Assembly: GCA_964532595.1 (NCBI GenBank)
Contig: CAZHIQ010000014.1
Coordinates: forward strand, 1 to 64,000
Direction: 5' to 3'
DNA: 64,000 bases
Origin: Chryseosolibacter sp964532595
GTDB lineage: Bacteria > Bacteroidota > Bacteroidia > Cytophagales > Cyclobacteriaceae
Shown here: positions 53,286 to 62,190 of the stretch, one piece after another
Layout of the letters: each line of letters starts with the position of its first letter
Position numbering within the stretch: the first letter of the stretch is position 1
Program-made: the position numbers and the translations under genes
Notes under the pieces: model-generated
What the model saw: only the letters and a program-made list of their open reading frames with translations
The model's database searches: none
Told to the model about the DNA's origin: nothing

Positions 53286-54152
53286 ATGAAGGGAATAATA
53301 CTCGCCGGAGGCTCCGGCACGCGACTTTATCCGCTCACCCTTGCTATCAGCAAGCAGCTTATGCCGCTGTATGACAAGCCGATGATCTATTACCCGCTAT
53401 CAGTACTCATGATGGCCGGTATTCGTGAAATTCTGATCATCTCTACACCGCATGACGTGCCGATGTTCGAGCGACTGTTGGGCGACGGGTCCCGGTTGGG
53501 TTGCTCCTTTCAATATGCCGTACAGCCGAAACCGGAGGGACTTGCGCAGGCGTTCCTCATCGGTGAAGAGTTTATTGGCGATGACAAGGTTGCCCTCATT
53601 CTCGGTGACAACATCTTCCATGGTTCCGGTCTTAAAACACTTTTGGAAGACAACGTTGATCCGGACGGAGGAGTGATTTTCGCCTACCCGGTAACTGATC
53701 CTGAACGTTACGGAGTGGTCGAATTCGACAAGGACCACAATGTGATTTCCATCGAAGAGAAGCCTGCCAAGCCGAAATCAAATTACGCGGTGCCGGGATT
53801 GTATTTCTATGACAACGAGGTAATCGCTATTGCCCGCTCGATCAAGCCCAGCGCACGGGGTGAACTGGAAATTACCGATGTCAACAATGCGTATCTGAAG
53901 AAGGGACGATTAAAGGTCGCGCCTATGAGCCGGGGAACCGCCTGGCTTGATACGGGCACTTTCGACTCCCTCATGCAGGCGTCCAATTTCGTTCAGGTCA
54001 TAGAACAGCGCCAGGGCTTGAAGATAGGATGTATAGAAGAAGTCGCGTATCGCCGGGGCTTTATCTCCAAAGACCAGCTTATGGAACTGGCGCGGCCGCT
54101 TGAGAAAAGTGGCTACGGCGTGTATCTGAAGAACCTTCCCAATTACATCTGA
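53286..54152 (+). CDS. rfbA: RfbA, glucose-1-phosphate thymidylyltransferase
   Basis: Makes dTDP-glucose from dTTP and glucose 1-phosphate, the substrate of RfbB. The 288 residues have KGIILAGGSGTRLYPLT, SKQLMPLYDKPMIYYPLSVL, LGDNIFHGSGL, YGVVEFDKDHNVISIEEKP, and GTAWLDTGTFDSLMQAS. It is the last gene of the operon; rfbC and rfbD do not follow, so the final 6-deoxysugar is decided elsewhere. It abuts the convergent M28 gene with no gap. Confidence 0.97.
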   Translation: MKGIILAGGSGTRLYPLTLAISKQLMPLYDKPMIYYPLSVLMMAGIREILIISTPHDVPMFERLLGDGSRLGCSFQYAVQPKPEGLAQAFLIGEEFIGDDKVALILGDNIFHGSGLKTLLEDNVDPDGGVIFAYPVTDPERYGVVEFDKDHNVISIEEKPAKPKSNYAVPGLYFYDNEVIAIARSIKPSARGELEITDVNNAYLKKGRLKVAPMSRGTAWLDTGTFDSLMQASNFVQVIEQRQGLKIGCIEEVAYRRGFISKDQLMELARPLEKSGYGVYLKNLPNYI

Positions 54153-55151
54153 TCACGGTTCGTGGTATAATGTGTTCAGCACCGTAGTTCCGACGATGCC
54201 CAGCATTTCTTTGCTGATGATATCCATATTGTCGCGCTGCGTGTGATGGAAGTCGCCAAAGAAACCCTTCCCCGGCTCGTAGTGGACAATATTGATCATG
54301 GGGATTCCGGCGATGGTGTTAACGAAGTAATGGTCGTCGGTGATTGGGGCTTGCGTTTGCCGGACGAACACATGTGAGAACCCAAGTCGCTGCGCGTGGT
54401 TCCAGACTTTCTCGACGATGCCGGAGGCGAATTCCATGGAATACCCTTCGCGGTGAAACTGTGCACTTCGGGCTCCAACCATATCGAGGAGAATGCCGTA
54501 GTAGGCGTTATAGTTGGACGTGTGTTTGTTCCGGGACCAATACTGCGATCCCAGACACCACCACTCCTCAAGACCTCTTGGAAGACGGTGTCTTCCTTGT
54601 TCACCTTCGCGTTCTCCCCAATCTTCGCCGTCAAATAAAATGATGTCAACTCCTGCAGAGAGTTCGCCGAAGGTATGAATGACGCGGGCGATTTCAAGCA
54701 GGACGCCTACGCCGCTACCGCCGTCGTTAGCTCCGTCAAATGTCGCTTGGGGATTTTCGGGGTCCTTATCGGCAAATGGCCGGGTGTCCCAGTGAGCGGC
54801 GAGCAGAATGCGTTTGGTGGCCTGCGGATTGAAGGTAGCGATTATGTTTTTGAACGGTAATGTCTGGCCGCTGTAAACAGTCTGCCGAAAGTCCTGAACA
54901 GTAACACGGGCTCCATATCGGCGAAGCGTTGAAACGAGGTAGTCGGCCGCCTGAGCATGCGCCGGAGTATTAGGAATGCGCGGTCCGAACGCGACTTGTT
55001 GAGCGACGAAAGCGTAAGCCGAGTCGGCGTTGAACGGCGGTACTACAACGGTTGGGGTTGCCTCCGAGGGGGCAGGCGGCTCTTGCTGGTTGCTACGGCC
55101 ACAGCCGAGGAGAAAAACGGCAAGCAGCAGGGGTAAATAGCGTCTGGTCAT
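54153..55151 (-). CDS. Glutaminyl-peptide cyclotransferase-like M28 lipoprotein
   Basis: A 332-residue lipoprotein: MTRRYLPLLLAVFLLGC with lipobox LLGC at Cys17. The M28 fold shows the metal motifs AAHWDTRPFADKDP, GANDGGSGVGVLLEIA, DGEDWGE and LDMVGA, and the C-terminal His in GDFHHTQRDNM. This single-zinc type resembles animal-type glutaminyl cyclase, which forms N-terminal pyroglutamate; aminopeptidase activity is the alternative. ATG 55151 is chosen over TTG 55169. Confidence 0.9.
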   Translation of the reverse strand: MTRRYLPLLLAVFLLGCGRSNQQEPPAPSEATPTVVVPPFNADSAYAFVAQQVAFGPRIPNTPAHAQAADYLVSTLRRYGARVTVQDFRQTVYSGQTLPFKNIIATFNPQATKRILLAAHWDTRPFADKDPENPQATFDGANDGGSGVGVLLEIARVIHTFGELSAGVDIILFDGEDWGEREGEQGRHRLPRGLEEWWCLGSQYWSRNKHTSNYNAYYGILLDMVGARSAQFHREGYSMEFASGIVEKVWNHAQRLGFSHVFVRQTQAPITDDHYFVNTIAGIPMINIVHYEPGKGFFGDFHHTQRDNMDIISKEMLGIVGTTVLNTLYHEP

Positions 55152-55171
55152 GTGCGTTAAATAAAGCAATA

Positions 55172-55203
55172 TTTTGATGGAAAAGTAAAAAGTGCTAGCT
55201 TTG
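55172..55203 (+). promoter_or_regulatory. Promoter of the rimP-nusA-infB operon
   Basis: TTTTG (55172-55176), 19 bases, TAGCTTTG (55196-55203): the best promoter match in the window. The predicted start is near 55210, leaving a leader of about 60 bases before the rimP ATG. Confidence 0.8.
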
Positions 55204-55227
55204 CACAGCTTTCTGAAAGAAAAAATT

Positions 55228-55255
55228 AGAGGGGACAGAAGTCCCCTCTTTGTTT
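55228..55255 (+). terminator. Terminator-like hairpin in the rimP leader (possible attenuator)
   Basis: AGAGGGGAC (55228-55236), AGAA, GTCCCCTCT (55241-55249): a perfect 9-base GC-rich stem with a tetraloop, followed by a T-rich tail TTGTTTAT and preceded by an A-rich run. It lies between the operon promoter and the first gene, so it could end transcription early. See the finding on this site. Confidence 0.75.
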
Positions 55256-55269
55256 ATAGCATATTGAGA

Positions 55270-55737
55270 ATGGATCTGGCCGGGGAAATCCGAAAGCTTG
55301 CGGAAAAGAACCTTTCACCCCAGAAATTTGTGGTGGATGTAGCGATTTCCGGAAAAAAACAGCCGAGGCGTGTTGTCGTTGTCGTTGACGGCGATGATGG
55401 GATGTCGATCGACGATTGTGCGGAACTCAGTCGTACTCTTTCCAAAGAATTGGATGACCGGGACTTCTTCGGGGAGGAGAATTACCTTCTGGAGGTTACC
55501 ACTCCCGGACTTGATCAGCCCCTTAAGCTAAAGCGACAGTTTTTCAAAAATACAGGTCGCAACCTCAAGGTCGTGCTGAAAGATTCATCAACTGCAACAG
55601 GTCGGCTGAAGGCCGTTATCGACGAAAAGCTGGTGCTCGAACACGAGTCGGGCTCGGGTCGAAAGAAGGAGCTCCGTGAGATAGAGATACCTTTTGATGA
55701 CATCGACAAGGCGTTCGTCCTCATTTCGTTCAAGTAA
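55270..55737 (+). CDS. rimP: RimP, 30S ribosome maturation factor
   Basis: A 155-residue protein that helps mature the 30S subunit. It shows the N-domain pattern FVVDVAISGKKQPRRVVVVV, DDGMSIDDCAELSRTLSKEL, and YLLEVTTPGLDQPLKLKRQF, with a C-terminal SH3-like half. The frame opens at TTG 55192, upstream of the predicted transcription start, so ATG 55270 is the real start. It heads the operon with nusA (13 bases later) and infB. Confidence 0.95.
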   Translation: MDLAGEIRKLAEKNLSPQKFVVDVAISGKKQPRRVVVVVDGDDGMSIDDCAELSRTLSKELDDRDFFGEENYLLEVTTPGLDQPLKLKRQFFKNTGRNLKVVLKDSSTATGRLKAVIDEKLVLEHESGSGRKKELREIEIPFDDIDKAFVLISFK

Positions 55738-55750
55738 CATTTTATAACAT

Positions 55751-57019
55751 ATGGATATCTCAACGTTAATTGAATCGTTTGCCGAGTTCGCTAAACAGAA
55801 AAACATTGACCGGCCAACGATGATCCGTATACTGGAAGACGTCTTCCGGAACATGATCAAGAAGAAATTCGGAACGGATGAGAATGGGAGAGCCATTCCG
55901 ACGGATAACTTTGATATCATCATTAATGCGGACAAGGGTGATCTTGAGATTTATCGTATTCGCGAAATCGTGGAAGACGATTCAGAAGATATCTGGGATC
56001 CGGACAAGATAAGCTTGACGGAAGCAAGAAAGATTGAACCGGATTTTGAAGTCGGTGAAGAGGTATCGGAGCAGATTGATATCGAATCCTTTGGACGCCG
56101 GGCGGTAACAACAGCGCGGCAGACGTTGATGCAAAAGGTAAAGGATCTGGAGAAGGACATCCTTTACCAAAAGTATAAAGACATCGTGGGTGAAATCATT
56201 ACCGGAGAAGTATACCAGGTGTTGAGCAAGGAAGTGCTTCTGATCGACGGCGAGGGGAATGAGATTTCCATCCCGCGCGGAGAGCAGATTCCAAAAGATC
56301 GCTATCGCAAGGGTGAAACTGTGAGGGCGATCGTGCACAAGGTAGAGATGGTCAATGGTAATCCCAAGATCATATTGTCACGTACCTCTCCGGTTTTTCT
56401 GGAGCGTTTATTTGAGCAGGAAGTACCGGAGGTTTACGATGGTTTGATTACGATCAAGAAGGTGGTCAGGGAGCCAGGTGAGCGCGCCAAAGTCGCTGTT
56501 GAATCTTATGACGACCGCATTGATCCGGTAGGTGCTTGTGTAGGGATGAAGGGCTCGCGTATTCACGCGATTGTTCGCGAGCTTCAGAATGAAAACATCG
56601 ACGTCATCAACTTCACCGAGAACCTTGAGTTGTACATTCAGCGCGCGCTTAGCCCCGCGAAAATCTCGTCGATTCGGATCGATAAGGAAAGCGGGCGTGT
56701 AGCGGTGTATCTCAAACCTGATCAGGTGTCGCTGGCGATCGGAAAAGGTGGACTGAACATCAAGCTTGCCAGCCGACTTGTCGGTTACGAAATCGATGTG
56801 TTCAGAGAATTGGCCGAGGGTCAAACGGAGGAAGATGTCGACCTCGACGAGTTTGCGGATGAGATCGATGGATGGGTGCTCGACGAGCTTAAGCGTATCG
56901 GGCTGGATACAGCAAAGAGTGTATTGAACCTCAACAAGGAAGAACTCGTTCGCCGTACTGATCTCGAAGAGGAAACAGTCGAAAACGTACTGGGCGTACT
57001 TCGAAAGGAATTTGAGTAA
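55751..57019 (+). CDS. nusA: NusA, transcription termination/antitermination factor
   Basis: A 422-residue RNA-polymerase-associated factor. The N-domain (1-130), an S1 domain (GEIITGEVYQVLSKEVLLID), two KH domains (VGACVGMKGSRIHAIVREL, SLAIGKGGLNIKLASRLVGY) and a short helical C-terminal segment are visible. NusA stimulates hairpin-dependent termination, which makes the hairpin in its own operon leader a possible autoregulatory target. Confidence 0.97.
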   Translation: MDISTLIESFAEFAKQKNIDRPTMIRILEDVFRNMIKKKFGTDENGRAIPTDNFDIIINADKGDLEIYRIREIVEDDSEDIWDPDKISLTEARKIEPDFEVGEEVSEQIDIESFGRRAVTTARQTLMQKVKDLEKDILYQKYKDIVGEIITGEVYQVLSKEVLLIDGEGNEISIPRGEQIPKDRYRKGETVRAIVHKVEMVNGNPKIILSRTSPVFLERLFEQEVPEVYDGLITIKKVVREPGERAKVAVESYDDRIDPVGACVGMKGSRIHAIVRELQNENIDVINFTENLELYIQRALSPAKISSIRIDKESGRVAVYLKPDQVSLAIGKGGLNIKLASRLVGYEIDVFRELAEGQTEEDVDLDEFADEIDGWVLDELKRIGLDTAKSVLNLNKEELVRRTDLEEETVENVLGVLRKEFE

Positions 57020-57080
57020 ATAGTCGATAAATAATCGCGTTCAGACTTAAGAAATTACAAAATCATAGGGATATTTGAGC

Positions 57081-59777
57081 ATGGCAGAAAAGATGATACG
57101 GTTAGGGCAAGCGTCGCGGAAACTTAATGTTGGACACAACACCATTGTGGAGTTCTTGTCCGAGAAGGGTTTTACCGTCGACAACAACCCGAACGCCAAA
57201 CTCACGGGCGAGCAATATGCTATGCTCGCCAAGGAGTTCGCGTCTTCTGCTTCAGAAAAGCTCGAAGCGTCTGGGCTAACCATCGGTGTGAAACACGACG
57301 AGGTAACGGCTGAACGCGAGAAGGAAGCGGCTAAGAAACGGAATGAGGAGGAGGAGAGCATTCTGATTAAGAACCTCGGCTCTAAAGAACTGAAGCCGAA
57401 AGAGGAGCCCAAGACCGAGAAAATCGAACGCGAGAAACCGAAATTGGAAGGCATCCGCGTTCTGGGTAAGATAGATCTTGATAAGAAGCCTGCGGCAAAA
57501 CCGAAGGAAGAAGAACCAGCTCCTGTGGCTGAGGTAAAACCGGTAGAAGAGCCTAAAGCTCCTGAACCTGTAGCAGCAGTGCCTACACCTGAACCGGAGA
57601 AACCTGTTGAGGAACCGGTGGAGGAGAAGCAGCCGGAGGCTGAACTGATTAAGGCAAAGGCTGATCGGTTGAAAGGACTAAAGGTTGTCGACAAGATCGA
57701 GTTACCGGTAGAGAAAAAGAAGGAAAGCCCGGTTGCTTCGTCCGATCTCAAGGAAGACAGGAAGGGCAAACGTCCACGCAAGCGTATTGCAACTGACGCA
57801 GGCGCAAAAACCGGTGCGCGGCCTCAGCAAGGCCGCGGCGGCCGTCCGGGTCAGCGCGTGCAGAAAGAAGAGCCTTCTGAAAAGGAAATCCAGGATCAGA
57901 TCAAAGCCACACTCGCGAAATTGAGCGGCGGCGGAAAACGAGCCACAGGTGCAAAGTACAGACGCGAAAAACGTCAGGCGCTTTCGGCCGAGCACGAGCA
58001 ACAAATGCTCCAGGAAGAAAAGGCATCGAAAACACTAAAGGTAGCCGAGTTTATTTCGGCGAATGACCTCGCCTCCATGATGGATGTTTCCGTCAATGAG
58101 GTTATCTCGGTGTGTCTCAACCTCGGAATGTTCGTGTCAATCAACCAGCGTCTTGACGCAGAAGCTATCACGGTGATCGCGGACGAATTCGGTTTCGACG
58201 TACAGTTCATTTCGGCAGATGACGAGCTTCTCGTTGAGGAAGTTGAAGATGATGAGGCAGACCTCAAGCCCCGCGCTCCTATCGTAACTATTATGGGTCA
58301 CGTCGATCACGGGAAAACTTCGTTGCTCGACTACATCCGCAGTACTCGCGTAACGGCATCGGAGGCGGGAGGTATTACTCAGCACATTGGTGCTTATAGC
58401 GTGGTGACCAAGAGCGGAAACAAAATTGCTTTCCTTGATACACCGGGTCACGAGGCCTTTACTGCAATGCGTGCAAGGGGTGCTCAGCTCACCGATATTG
58501 CCATCATTGTCGTTGCCGCTGACGATGACGTGATGCCTCAGACGAAGGAGGCCATCAATCACGCGCAGGTTGCCGGAGTGCCGATCGTCATCGCGATAAA
58601 CAAAATTGATAAACCGACAGCGAACCCTAACAAGGTCCGTGAATCACTGGCCGCGAACAATATTCTCGTGGAGGAGTGGGGTGGAAAATATCAGTCGCAG
58701 GAGATTTCTGCGAAGACCGGACAAGGGATAGATGAGTTGCTCGAGAAAGTCCTGCTGGAGGCCGAGCTCCTGAATCTTCGCGCGAATCCGTCACGTCCTG
58801 CTTCCGGGTCCATCATCGAGGCGAGCTTGGATAAAGGTCGCGGGTATGTGGCGACGGTGATGGTACAGAATGGAACGTTGCGCATGGGAGATATTATCCT
58901 CGCAGGACCTCACTACGGCCGCGTAAAAGCGATGTTCGACAATACCGGCAAGAAGGTGAAAGAAGCAGGTCCGTCGACCCCTGTCGTGGTTCTCGGTCTC
59001 GACGGAGCGCCGCAGGCCGGGGAGAAACTCAACGTCATGGAATCCGATCGCGAAGCGCGTGAGTTGGCGAACCGTCGCAATCAGCTGCTACGCGAACAAA
59101 GCATGCGTACGCGGAAGCATATCACGCTCGACGAAATTGGACGTCGTCTTGCCATTGGTAACTTTAAACAGCTCAACGTAATTGTAAAAGGTGACGTTGA
59201 CGGTTCCGTGGAAGCGCTTTCAGATTCACTCCTGAAACTGTCTACGCCGGAAGTTCAGGTGAACATTATTCACCGCGGCGTTGGTCAGATCTCCGAGTCG
59301 GATGTGCTCCTGGCTTCAGCATCTGATGCTATTATCGTTGGCTTCCAGGTTCGCCCGTCGCAAGCGGCTCGCCGCCTGGCAGAGACGGAAGAAATTGAAA
59401 TCCGTCTTTACTCGATTATCTACGACGCCATCAACGAAGTCAAAGACGCCATGGAGGGTATGTTGGCGCCTAAAGTCGAGGAAGTCATTGTCGGAAATGC
59501 TGAGGTACGCGAAGTATTCAAGATTTCGAAGGTGGGTACGATCGCCGGATGTATGGTGACAGATGGGTCTATCAAGCGAAACAATCCAATCCGCCTCGTT
59601 CGCGATGGTATCGTTATGTACGAAGGTAAACTGTCTTCGCTGAAACGCTTCAAAGATGATGTCAGCGAGGTTCGTACCGGCTTTGATTGCGGATTGGGTA
59701 TCGACGGCTTCAATGACCTGAAAGTCGGCGACGTTATTGAGAGCTACGAAAATCGCGAGACCAAGCGCACACTCTAA
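57081..59777 (+). CDS. infB: InfB, translation initiation factor IF-2
   Basis: An 898-residue GTPase that places initiator tRNA on the ribosome. The N-terminal IF2_N-like segment (MIRLGQASRKLNVGHNTIVE) and a long charged Pro/Glu/Lys linker with an RG-rich patch precede the G domain: G1 GHVDHGKTS (406-414), DTPGHEAF (G3), NKID (G4). Domains II-IV follow. ATG 57081 is chosen over TTG 57075. It is the last gene of the rimP operon. Confidence 0.97.
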   Translation: MAEKMIRLGQASRKLNVGHNTIVEFLSEKGFTVDNNPNAKLTGEQYAMLAKEFASSASEKLEASGLTIGVKHDEVTAEREKEAAKKRNEEEESILIKNLGSKELKPKEEPKTEKIEREKPKLEGIRVLGKIDLDKKPAAKPKEEEPAPVAEVKPVEEPKAPEPVAAVPTPEPEKPVEEPVEEKQPEAELIKAKADRLKGLKVVDKIELPVEKKKESPVASSDLKEDRKGKRPRKRIATDAGAKTGARPQQGRGGRPGQRVQKEEPSEKEIQDQIKATLAKLSGGGKRATGAKYRREKRQALSAEHEQQMLQEEKASKTLKVAEFISANDLASMMDVSVNEVISVCLNLGMFVSINQRLDAEAITVIADEFGFDVQFISADDELLVEEVEDDEADLKPRAPIVTIMGHVDHGKTSLLDYIRSTRVTASEAGGITQHIGAYSVVTKSGNKIAFLDTPGHEAFTAMRARGAQLTDIAIIVVAADDDVMPQTKEAINHAQVAGVPIVIAINKIDKPTANPNKVRESLAANNILVEEWGGKYQSQEISAKTGQGIDELLEKVLLEAELLNLRANPSRPASGSIIEASLDKGRGYVATVMVQNGTLRMGDIILAGPHYGRVKAMFDNTGKKVKEAGPSTPVVVLGLDGAPQAGEKLNVMESDREARELANRRNQLLREQSMRTRKHITLDEIGRRLAIGNFKQLNVIVKGDVDGSVEALSDSLLKLSTPEVQVNIIHRGVGQISESDVLLASASDAIIVGFQVRPSQAARRLAETEEIEIRLYSIIYDAINEVKDAMEGMLAPKVEEVIVGNAEVREVFKISKVGTIAGCMVTDGSIKRNNPIRLVRDGIVMYEGKLSSLKRFKDDVSEVRTGFDCGLGIDGFNDLKVGDVIESYENRETKRTL

Positions 59778-59873
59778 GACATTTCTCTCTGCTTGCAAAT
59801 GAGAGAGGCATTTGGGAAGGGCATTTGCATTGCAAACGCCCACCCCAGTGCCGAATAATTCCCGATATAGGCA
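59778..59873. other. Convergent intergenic region with two imperfect inverted repeats
   Basis: Between infB and the LemA gene, TCTCTC...GAGAGA (from about 59784) and GGGCATTTGC-ATT-GCAAACGCCC (59819-59841, one mismatch) can form stems. Neither has a strong T-tract, so they are weak terminator candidates at best. Confidence 0.35.
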
Positions 59874-60452
59874 TCAGAACTGAACAGTGGGCGCCTCCTG
59901 CGCCTGAGCAGAAGCCTGAAATCCAGTTCTTGGCGAAAAGTCTTCGCCTCCTCCAAACATGTTGAGCGCCATGCGCTTGAAGTATCCGCGAACGTATGAG
60001 TTATACTCCCTCACGGCATCGTTGTAACGCTGACGTGCAATGTTGATCCGGTTTTCCGTTCCTTCAAGCTGGGCTTGTAGATTCTGGAAATTCTCGGTTG
60101 AACGGATTTGCGGATAAGCCTCGAACGCAAGGTTAATCGCGGTATTGATGCGACGACCCGCGATTTCAAGGTCTTCCGGTGTCTGGGCATTAGTGATCCC
60201 TGCCCGGGCCTGCGTTACTTCTGTAAGAATAGCCCTTTCATTTTCGGCGGCACCCTGGACTGTAGCCACCAGGTTGGGGATTAGATCGGCGCGCCGCTGG
60301 TAGGTGGCCTGAACATCGTTGAACTCGGCATTCACCCGTTCCTGCGCGCGAATGGCCTGATCATAAATTCCGGTGCCCCAAAGAAAGAAACCTAAGGCCA
60401 ATACGGCGATGACGCCTACAACGACCAAAGTAGCAATGAGTCCTTTTCCCAT
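59874..60452 (-). CDS. LemA family protein
   Basis: A 192-residue membrane-anchored helical protein. One N-terminal transmembrane helix (ATLVVVGVIAVLALGFFLWG) precedes the LemA core: ERVNAEFNDVQATYQRRADL, IPNLVATVQGAAENERAILT, AFEAYPQIRSTENFQNLQAQ, and RQRYNDAVREYNSYVRGY. The family is very common in bacteria and its role is unsettled. The C-terminus is Gln/Ala-rich. Confidence 0.95.
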   Translation of the reverse strand: MGKGLIATLVVVGVIAVLALGFFLWGTGIYDQAIRAQERVNAEFNDVQATYQRRADLIPNLVATVQGAAENERAILTEVTQARAGITNAQTPEDLEIAGRRINTAINLAFEAYPQIRSTENFQNLQAQLEGTENRINIARQRYNDAVREYNSYVRGYFKRMALNMFGGGEDFSPRTGFQASAQAQEAPTVQF

Positions 60453-60508
60453 AAATGATTGATTTTAACTCAAATTAACGCAAAAATTCGCGATTGAGTT
60501 TTTCCTGC

Positions 60509-61579
60509 TTACCGTGATGCTTCCGTCATTCTTTCCGCCGTGTCAGCCATCCTGAGCTGTTCGATGAAATCATCTATTTCGCCGTTCATTATCGCGGGCA
60601 GGTTGTGTTGCGTGTAACCAATGCGATGGTCTGTGACGCGGCTTTGAGGGTAGTTGTAGGTCCTGATCTTTTCCGAGCGATCGCCCGAGCGGACCATTGA
60701 TTTCCGCGCGGCACCGATCTCCGACTGCTGCTTCTGGAGCTCCATTTCATAGAGTTTGGTCTTGAGCATCTGGAGGGCGCGTTCGCGGTTGCCGTGCTGC
60801 GATCGTTCGACCTGACACGTGACTACAATGCCGGTGGGCTTGTGCGTCATCTGGACTTTCGTTTCAACCTTGTTGACGTTCTGGCCACCTGCGCCACTTG
60901 ACCGCGCCGTCTGAACTTCTATGTCGGCTGGATTGATGTCGATTTCAACATCCTCTACCTCTGGCAGAACGACGACCGAGGCGGCCGATGTGTGGACACG
61001 TCCCATTTGCTCGGTTTCCGGTACGCGCTGTACCCGATGCACACCCGACTCGAACTTCAAAAGTCCATAAGCTCCCTCACCGGTAATGCTGCTAATCACT
61101 TCTTTATAACCCCCGGCAGAACCTTCTGTTACGTCTACGACTGTCATCTTTAAACCCTTCCGGTCACAGAACCGTTGGTACATTCGCCAGAGATCGCCGG
61201 CGAATATGGCCGCTTCGTCACCACCGGTACCCGCTCTGATTTCGAGTAATACATCCTTGTCGTCATTCGGATCCCTGGGTATCATCAGCTCTTTGAGGTT
61301 GTTGTTGAGCTCTTCAATCCGGGTTTCCTGGTCCTCAATTTCCGCTTTGGCGAGTTCGCGCATTTCGGCGTCTTTCTCCTTGTCAAGCAATTCCTTTGCT
61401 TGCTGCAGGTGGCTTTTGGCCTCCAGAAGCGCTTTGTATTTAACGACTATCTTCTCAAGGTCGCGATACTCCTTGCTGAGTTGGGAGAACTTCTTGAGGT
61501 CTTTCATGGTCTCAGGCTGAGCCAAGAGCTGGCCCAGTTCTTCGAACCGTAATCTGATGTCTTCGAGTTTTTCGGTCAT
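60509..61579 (-). CDS. prfA: PrfA, peptide chain release factor 1
   Basis: A 356-residue factor that terminates translation at UAA and UAG. The stop-codon-reading PxT motif is PET at 187-189 in QRVPETEQMGRVHTSAA, the RF1 form rather than SPF of RF2. The peptidyl-hydrolysis GGQ is at 231-233 in SSGAGGQNVNKV. It is 56 bases upstream of the LemA gene on the same strand. Confidence 0.97.
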   Translation of the reverse strand: MTEKLEDIRLRFEELGQLLAQPETMKDLKKFSQLSKEYRDLEKIVVKYKALLEAKSHLQQAKELLDKEKDAEMRELAKAEIEDQETRIEELNNNLKELMIPRDPNDDKDVLLEIRAGTGGDEAAIFAGDLWRMYQRFCDRKGLKMTVVDVTEGSAGGYKEVISSITGEGAYGLLKFESGVHRVQRVPETEQMGRVHTSAASVVVLPEVEDVEIDINPADIEVQTARSSGAGGQNVNKVETKVQMTHKPTGIVVTCQVERSQHGNRERALQMLKTKLYEMELQKQQSEIGAARKSMVRSGDRSEKIRTYNYPQSRVTDHRIGYTQHNLPAIMNGEIDDFIEQLRMADTAERMTEASR

Positions 61580-61593
61580 ATAGCAGAGACGTG

Positions 61594-61601
61594 CAAAGGT
61601 A
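61594..61601 (-). promoter_or_regulatory. -7 box of prfA
   Basis: On the minus strand TACCTTTG, an exact TAnnTTTG match, lies 15 bases before the prfA ATG. I see no TTG at the right spacing upstream. Confidence 0.4.
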
Positions 61602-61665
61602 ATAAGTATTTTCCCTGCTAGGACGGGCTATTTTCGCCAAATTTGCATCACTAATTCTTTACGCG

Positions 61666-62166
61666 ATGAAGTACTGTTCAGTTTTGTTTTTTGCGTTGCT
61701 CGTGTTTGCCTGCAGCGGTTCGTTACCCGAGGAAAAGCGTAAGGCGTATCGGGAGGAATTGGAACGAAATCAGATCGTGCGCGTCACCGAAGTAGAAATT
61801 ACTGAGGCGGCTTTTCGCGAGGGCCGTCTTACTGTAAACACGCTCGATAGCCTGGCGGCAGATACCACCGCCCGCAATGCCTTCATCGAGGGGTACCCGG
61901 GAAGGATAAGCCTGGTGACAAACGTCAGAGAAGCCCGGCACGATCTTGAACGACAGTTGTTTGAAGCGTACGCACAGGATACTACGGGTGTCCCCCATGA
62001 CAACCTTCAGAATGTCAGAAATGACCAGGGTGTCGTAGACTCTCTTTTGTATTCCTATCCGATAGTGCAGGCTGATGCCGGAGAAAAGCAGCGGCTGGTG
62101 GGCGTCTGGAATGTGTGGATGGCGAAGCGCGACATTGTTCTGTCAATAAGCCTTCGAAAAAAATAG
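61666..62166 (+). CDS. Lipoprotein, unknown function
   Basis: A 166-residue protein with signal MKYCSVLFFALLVFACSG and lipobox VFAC at Cys16. The mature part is mainly helical (EEKRKAYREELERNQIVRVT, REARHDLERQLFEAYAQDTT) and charged. No domain is recognised. CAAATTTG (61639-61646), one mismatch from a -7 box, lies just upstream. It is 24 bases before the M28 peptidase gene on the same strand, so they may be cotranscribed. Confidence 0.75.
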   Translation: MKYCSVLFFALLVFACSGSLPEEKRKAYREELERNQIVRVTEVEITEAAFREGRLTVNTLDSLAADTTARNAFIEGYPGRISLVTNVREARHDLERQLFEAYAQDTTGVPHDNLQNVRNDQGVVDSLLYSYPIVQADAGEKQRLVGVWNVWMAKRDIVLSISLRKK

Positions 62167-62190
62167 GTTGTTGAAATTCAACTCTCGCGA

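Noticed and set aside
62170..62182. Palindrome GTTGAAATTCAAC just before the M28 peptidase start
   Set aside because: Only 6-base arms, no promoter match near it; likely chance.
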